Assembly: GCA_030680805.1 (NCBI GenBank)
Contig: JAUXUK010000041.1
Coordinates: 1-64,000 of the forward strand
DNA: 64,000 nt
Direction of reading: 5' to 3'
Origin: Sulfuritalea sp.
Lineage (GTDB): Bacteria; Pseudomonadota; Gammaproteobacteria; Burkholderiales; Rhodocyclaceae
The position numbers and the translations under genes are program-made. Position 1 is the first letter of the stretch. Each line of letters starts with the position of its first letter. Positions 60,217-64,000 of this stretch are shown piece after piece. Under the pieces are notes generated by a model. The model made no database searches. It had not been told where the DNA came from and saw only the letters and a list, made by a program, of their open reading frames with translations.

Positions 60217-61935
60217 ATGTCTTCGATGAGCCGTCGCGAATTCCTGCAAATCCTGGCCGCCGCTTCGGCGGCCGGATTTGCCCTCGATGCCCGTTCTGTC
60301 TGGGCCGCCGGCAAGGGCGACAGCCTTTACGAGTTGCAGAAATTCGGCAATGTCCATCTGCTGCATTTCACGGATTGCCACGCCCAACTGATGCCCATTC
60401 ATTTCCGCGAGCCAAGCGTAAACCTCGGTATCGGCGGCGCACTGGGCAAGGCGCCGCACCTGGTCGGCGAGCATTTGCTCAAGGCCTTCGGCATCAAGCC
60501 GGGCGGCATCGAAGCCCATGCCTTCACCTACCTGAATTTCGAAAAAGCAGCCAAAACCTACGGCAAGATCGGAGGCTTCGCGCATCTTGCCACGCTCGTC
60601 AAGCGCCTGCGCGCCGGGCGCCCCAACGCACTCTTGCTCGACGGCGGCGATACGTGGCAAGGCTCGTACACGGCGTTGCAGACCAAGGGCCAGGACATGG
60701 TCGACGCCTGCAAACTGCTCGGCGTGGATGTCATGGCCGGCCACTGGGAATTCACCCTGGGCGACAAGCGGGTTCTGGAAATCGTCGAGAAGGACTTCAA
60801 GGGCAAGATCGATTTCGTCGCCCAGAACATCAAGACCAGCGACTTCGGCGACAAGGTATTCGAGCCCTACAGCCTGCGCGAAATGAACGGGGTCAAGGTG
60901 GCTGTGATCGGCCAGGCCTTTCCCTACACGCCGATCGCCAACCCACGCTGGATGATGCCGGACTGGACCTTCGGCATTCAGGACGAGAACATGCAAAAGA
61001 CGGTCGACGAAGCCCGTGCAAAGGGCGCGCAGGTCGTCGTCCTGCTCTCGCACAACGGCATGGACGTGGACCTGAAGATGGCCACCCGCGTCACTGGCAT
61101 CGACGCGATCATGGGCGGCCACACCCACGACGGCGTGCCGCAACCCGTCACGATCAGGAATGCCGGCGGCCAGACACTGGTCACCAACGCCGGATCGAAC
61201 GGCAAGTTCCTCGCCGCACTCGACTTCGATGTACGCGGCGGGAAAGTTCAGGATTTCCGCTACAAGCTGCTGCCCGTCTTCTCCAACCTGCTGCCCGCAG
61301 ACGCAGAGATGGCGGCGCTGATCGACAAGGTGCGGGCGCCGCATAAGTCGAAACTGGAAGAAAAGCTCGCCGTCTCGGAAGGCCTGCTCTATCGACGCGG
61401 CAACTTCAACGGCAGTTGGGACCAGTTGATCCTCGATGCCATCATGGAAGTGCAGGGCGCCGACATCGGCTTCTCACCGGGCTTCCGCTGGGGAACCACC
61501 ATCCTGCCGGGCCAGGCCATCACCTTCGAACACCTGATGGACCAGACCGCGATCACCTACCCGAGCGCGACACTGAACGAGATGAGTGGCGAGCAGATCA
61601 AGATGATCCTCGAGGACGTGGGCGACAACCTGTTCAATCCCGACCCTTACTATCAGCAGGGCGGAGACATGGTGCGCGTCGGCGGCCTGCAATACACCTG
61701 CGAACCGAATGCAAAGATGGGCAGCCGCATCACCGACATGCGCCTGAAAGGCAAGCCGCTCGAGGCCGACAGGAAATACAAGGTCGCCGGTTGGGCGCCG
61801 GTGGCCGAGGGCGCCAAGGGCGAGCCGGTATGGGACGTGGTAGCGCGCTACCTGCGCGACAAGAAGACCATCACGCCACGCAAGCTGAACCAGCCCAAGC
61901 TGATTGGCATGAAGGGCAATCCGGGGATCGCTTAG
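60217..61935 (+). CDS. soxB: thiosulfohydrolase SoxB
   Basis: A 572-residue, dimanganese-dependent hydrolase that releases sulfate from SoxY-bound thiosulfonate. A Tat signal (MSRREFLQILAAASAAGFAL) opens it. Metal-binding blocks HFTDCHAQLMP, LLDGGDTWQGS, GHWEFTLG and GGHTHDGVP are intact. The 5'-nucleotidase-like C-terminal domain follows. No soxCD gene follows; macA comes next. GGAG precedes ATG 60217. Confidence 0.96.
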   Translation: MSSMSRREFLQILAAASAAGFALDARSVWAAGKGDSLYELQKFGNVHLLHFTDCHAQLMPIHFREPSVNLGIGGALGKAPHLVGEHLLKAFGIKPGGIEAHAFTYLNFEKAAKTYGKIGGFAHLATLVKRLRAGRPNALLLDGGDTWQGSYTALQTKGQDMVDACKLLGVDVMAGHWEFTLGDKRVLEIVEKDFKGKIDFVAQNIKTSDFGDKVFEPYSLREMNGVKVAVIGQAFPYTPIANPRWMMPDWTFGIQDENMQKTVDEARAKGAQVVVLLSHNGMDVDLKMATRVTGIDAIMGGHTHDGVPQPVTIRNAGGQTLVTNAGSNGKFLAALDFDVRGGKVQDFRYKLLPVFSNLLPADAEMAALIDKVRAPHKSKLEEKLAVSEGLLYRRGNFNGSWDQLILDAIMEVQGADIGFSPGFRWGTTILPGQAITFEHLMDQTAITYPSATLNEMSGEQIKMILEDVGDNLFNPDPYYQQGGDMVRVGGLQYTCEPNAKMGSRITDMRLKGKPLEADRKYKVAGWAPVAEGAKGEPVWDVVARYLRDKKTITPRKLNQPKLIGMKGNPGIA

Positions 61936-61980
61936 TTTCCAGTTGGTTTCCGCTTGGTTTCCGTTTACATCCGCTTACAT
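61935..61980 (+). promoter_or_regulatory. tandem 10-11-bp repeats upstream of macA
   Basis: GTTTCC occurs three times with an exact 11-base period (61935, 61946, 61957). TTACAT follows twice, ten bases apart (61965 and 61975). Direct repeats with this phasing are typical of response-regulator binding sites. TAGAAT at 62001-62006 could be a -10 element, but it lies only 8 bases before the macA ATG. Confidence 0.4.
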
Positions 61981-62013
61981 GCCGCATGGAAGGGATCGTC
62001 TAGAATTGCTTCC

Positions 62014-63588
62014 ATGAAGACATCTTCCCGAGTCGGACTGGCAACCATTGCCCTGGTCGTTGTTGTCTCCGCCGGCTATGCAGCATGGCGCCATTTCGGC
62101 ACACCCGGCGATACGCCGAAATTCAAACTGGCCAAGGCCGAGAACGGCCCGCTCACCGCCGTGGTTTCGGCCACCGGCACGCTGAACCCGGTGGTCTCGG
62201 TACAGGTCGGATCGCAAGTCTCCGGCCAGATCAAGGAAATCCTGGTCGACTTCAATTCGCCGGTGAAGGAAAACCAGCTGATCGCCCGCATCGATCCGGA
62301 AACCTTCCAGTACCGCTTGCGCCAGGCGGAAGCCGACGTCGAAGCGGCCCGCGCCGCGCTCGGAGTGCAACAGGCCGAGGTATTGCGCGCGAAGGCCAAC
62401 CTGGCCGAATTCGAACGCGACTTCGAGCGCAAGAAACTGCTGGTGGAAAAGAACTTCATTTCCGCCGCCGAGCGCGAGAAGGCGCAAAGCGTCCTTGACG
62501 CCGGGCGCGCCGCCTTGCAGGTGACGCAATCGCAAGCCAGGAACAGTGAAGCGCAGGTGCGCCAGCGCGAGGCGCAGCAGGCGCAGGCCCGCATCGATCT
62601 CGAACGCACGGCGATCAAGGCGCCGGTCGATGGCATCGTCGTCAAGCGCAGCATCGAGCCGGGGCAAACGGTCGCCGCCAGCCTGCAGTCGCCCGAGTTG
62701 TTTGTCATCGCCAAGAGCCTGACCGACATGCAGGTGGAAACCTCGATCGACGAAGCCGACGTCGGCCGCATCCGCGTCGGACAAAAGGCCAGTTTCACCG
62801 TCGACGCCTTCGCCGGCCGCAACTTTGAGGGTGAGGTCAAGCAGGTACGCAAGGCCGCCACCGTAGTCTCCAATGTCGTCACCTACACGGTGGTGGTTTC
62901 GGCGGCCAATCCCGAACTCACTTTGCTTCCCGGCATGACGGCCAACGTGCGGATCATTACGGCACAGAAGGAAAAGGCGCTGAAGATCCCCAATGCCGCT
63001 CTGCGCTTCCGTCCTCCGGGCACAGCGGACGAAAAGAAGACGGCCGCCGCCGTATCGCCAGCGCCGACTTCTTCAGGGAGTGGCGCGGGTGCCGCAGGGA
63101 GTAACGGCGGAGGCGGAGGCGCGGGTGGCGGAGGCTTTAGCCAGCTGCGCGAACGCCTGGTTACCGAGCTGAAACTCGATGCCGATCAACAGGGCAAGGT
63201 TGACGCCATCTTCGGCGGCATGCGCGACAAATTCAGGGCAAGCCGCGACCTGTCCGATGCGGAAAAGACCAGGGCGCAGGAACGCAATCGCGCCGAGATT
63301 CGCGAGAAGATCGCAGCCATCCTCACGCCCGAACAGAAGAAACGCTATGAGGAAATGGCCAGCGAGGCGCAGGCCGTCCGTGCCGGGGGCGGCGGTGGCA
63401 GCGGCCGCGTCTGGGTCATCGGCGAAGACGGCAGCCCGAAGGCCATCACTGTCCGCCTGGGACTGACCGATGGCAGCATGACCGAAATCGTCTCCGGCGA
63501 CATCAAGGAAAGCAGCGAAGTGATTGTCGGCCAGCAAACTGTCAACAGCGCCAAGCCTTCGGGCATGCCCGGCCCGCGCCTGTTCTGA
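62014..63588 (+). CDS. macA: MacA-type periplasmic adaptor with an inserted helical domain
   Basis: A 524-residue membrane-fusion protein of an ABC efflux pump. The N-terminal helix anchors it. VGSQVSGQIKEILVDFNSPVKENQLIARIDP starts the lipoyl domain, a coiled coil (110-190) follows, then IKAPVDGIVVKRSIEPGQTV. The family is about 370-395 residues. The extra ~125 (about 338-465) hold a Gly/Ser-rich linker and a Spy/CpxP-like helical segment with LTPEQKKRYEEM. A second Gly-rich linker comes before the last beta strands. A dispersed repeat copy lies in the first linker. ATG 62014 is preferred over 61954. Confidence 0.88.
   Translation: MKTSSRVGLATIALVVVVSAGYAAWRHFGTPGDTPKFKLAKAENGPLTAVVSATGTLNPVVSVQVGSQVSGQIKEILVDFNSPVKENQLIARIDPETFQYRLRQAEADVEAARAALGVQQAEVLRAKANLAEFERDFERKKLLVEKNFISAAEREKAQSVLDAGRAALQVTQSQARNSEAQVRQREAQQAQARIDLERTAIKAPVDGIVVKRSIEPGQTVAASLQSPELFVIAKSLTDMQVETSIDEADVGRIRVGQKASFTVDAFAGRNFEGEVKQVRKAATVVSNVVTYTVVVSAANPELTLLPGMTANVRIITAQKEKALKIPNAALRFRPPGTADEKKTAAAVSPAPTSSGSGAGAAGSNGGGGGAGGGGFSQLRERLVTELKLDADQQGKVDAIFGGMRDKFRASRDLSDAEKTRAQERNRAEIREKIAAILTPEQKKRYEEMASEAQAVRAGGGGGSGRVWVIGEDGSPKAITVRLGLTDGSMTEIVSGDIKESSEVIVGQQTVNSAKPSGMPGPRLF
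63048..63070. repeat. dispersed repeat, short form, inside macA
   Basis: CGCCGTATCGCCA followed by GCGCCGACTT, the consensus except for the last two bases. In macA it is read on the plus strand, the opposite sense to trmD and queA, and encodes AVSPAPTS in the linker of the inserted domain. Confidence 0.75.
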
Positions 63589-63591
63589 TAT

Positions 63592-63769
63592 GGAGCCTGT
63601 TTCAGTAGGAATCATGCCCCGCGTTGAGACCAGGATCGGATGGATGCAAGGCGCAGTGCGCGGCCAATGGTTGTTCCATTGGCAAGCTCTGCAACGCTGC
63701 AGACGCCGATCCTGGTCTCAACCCGAAGGGCCGCCGGCGCGGGGTACGATTCCTACTGAAACAGGCTCC
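63592..63769. mobile_element. MITE-like element between macA and macB
   Basis: A 178-base element with perfect 22-base terminal inverted repeats (63592-63613 and 63748-63769; outer end GGAGCCTGTTTCAGTAGG). A second inverted pair, GTTGAGACCAGGATCGG and its complement (63623-63639 and 63706-63722), lies inside. A central CCAATGG/CCATTGG hairpin marks the middle. It encodes no protein. It starts 3 bases after the macA stop and ends 5 bases before the macB ATG. No clear target-site duplication was found. Confidence 0.75.
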
Positions 63770-63774
63770 TAGCC

Positions 63775-64000
63775 ATGGCGGAAGCGCTGATCCGGGTCGA
63801 GGACCTCGCCAAGGAATACCGCATGGGCAGCAACGTGGTGCCAGCGCTGTGCGGTGTCAGCCTGGAAATCGCGGCCGGCGAATTTGTTGCCGTGATGGGC
63901 CCGTCGGGTTCCGGCAAATCCACCTTCATGAATCTGCTGGGCTGCCTCGACCACCCCAGCGGCGGTAGTTACTGGCTGGATGGGCAGGAAGTGTCGCAAC
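63775..64000 (+). CDS. macB: MacB-type ABC transporter ATP-binding protein (5' part)
   Basis: The first 75 codons of an ATP-binding protein, cut by the window end. It opens [18 protein letters not shown], then [18 protein letters not shown], followed by the Walker A motif GPSGSGKST and [11 protein letters not shown], typical of MacB/LolD-like ATPases. Whether it is fused to a permease (true MacB) cannot be seen. The ribosome-binding site is poor, because the MITE-like element occupies the spacer up to five bases before the ATG. Confidence 0.85.
   Translation, partial: MAEALIRVEDLAKEYRMGSNVVPALCGVSLEIAAGEFVAVMGPSGSGKSTFMNLLGCLDHPSGGSYWLDGQEVSQ

Overview
The window is about 64 kb of high-GC, gene-dense bacterial chromosome. 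Conserved blocks (rpsP-rimM-trmD-rplS, queA-tgt-yajC-secD-secF, ilvB-ilvH-ilvC-pssA-leuA, an ECF sigma factor with DUF3619/DUF3106/RDD genes) and soxYZAXB point to a betaproteobacterium. Rhodocyclales (Sulfuritalea/Sterolibacterium-like) is my best guess. That assignment comes from gene content and remembered protein likeness, not from a search.

Layout. 1-0.5 kb: a possible insertion-sequence end abutting the 3' remnant of a TRAP transporter dctP gene. 0.7-2.8 kb: a DUF1631 protein. 3.0-10.9 kb: a complete nine-gene V/A-type ATPase operon on the minus strand (G/H-C-I-K-F-E-A-B-D), unusual for this group. 11-23 kb: an accessory stretch with a BamE-like lipoprotein, a hydrolase, a GlcG protein, a cysteine-less glutaredoxin-like protein, a coiled-coil protein, a flavin dehydrogenase plus ThDP enzyme pair, a five-PAS diguanylate cyclase, a DMT exporter and a Rieske oxygenase. 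23-30 kb: housekeeping genes (xseB-ispA-dxs, folE2, rplS-trmD-rimM-rpsP, pyrF). 30-34 kb: an AT-rich island with paired GTGCTA sites, a PilZ protein, YihY, WrbA and DUF2069. 33.7-39.8 kb: branched-chain amino acid genes with pssA. 39.9-48.9 kb: sigma factor group, lptFG, pepA-holC, GST, purB. 48.9-55.4 kb: secFD-yajC-tgt-queA, a Crp/Fnr regulator and tRNA-Leu. 55.6-57.5 kb: kup. 57.8-61.9 kb: soxYZAXB. 62-64 kb: macA, a MITE-like element, and the start of macB.

Functionally the sox genes indicate thiosulfate oxidation. With no soxCD in the window, this could be the version that leaves sulfur as sulfane or globules. The ATPase could pump or use protons (or Na+). Most of the rest is core metabolism, translation and envelope biogenesis.

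The most unusual signal is a short dispersed repeat of about 25 bp. It occurs as short copies inside coding sequences (trmD, queA, secF-degenerate, macA) and upstream of a glutaredoxin-like gene. It also occurs as two intergenic long copies in which the same two halves are split by an identical 60-bp core. All copies found point the same way along the window. A second mobile-looking signal is the roughly 178-bp terminal-inverted-repeat element between macA and macB.
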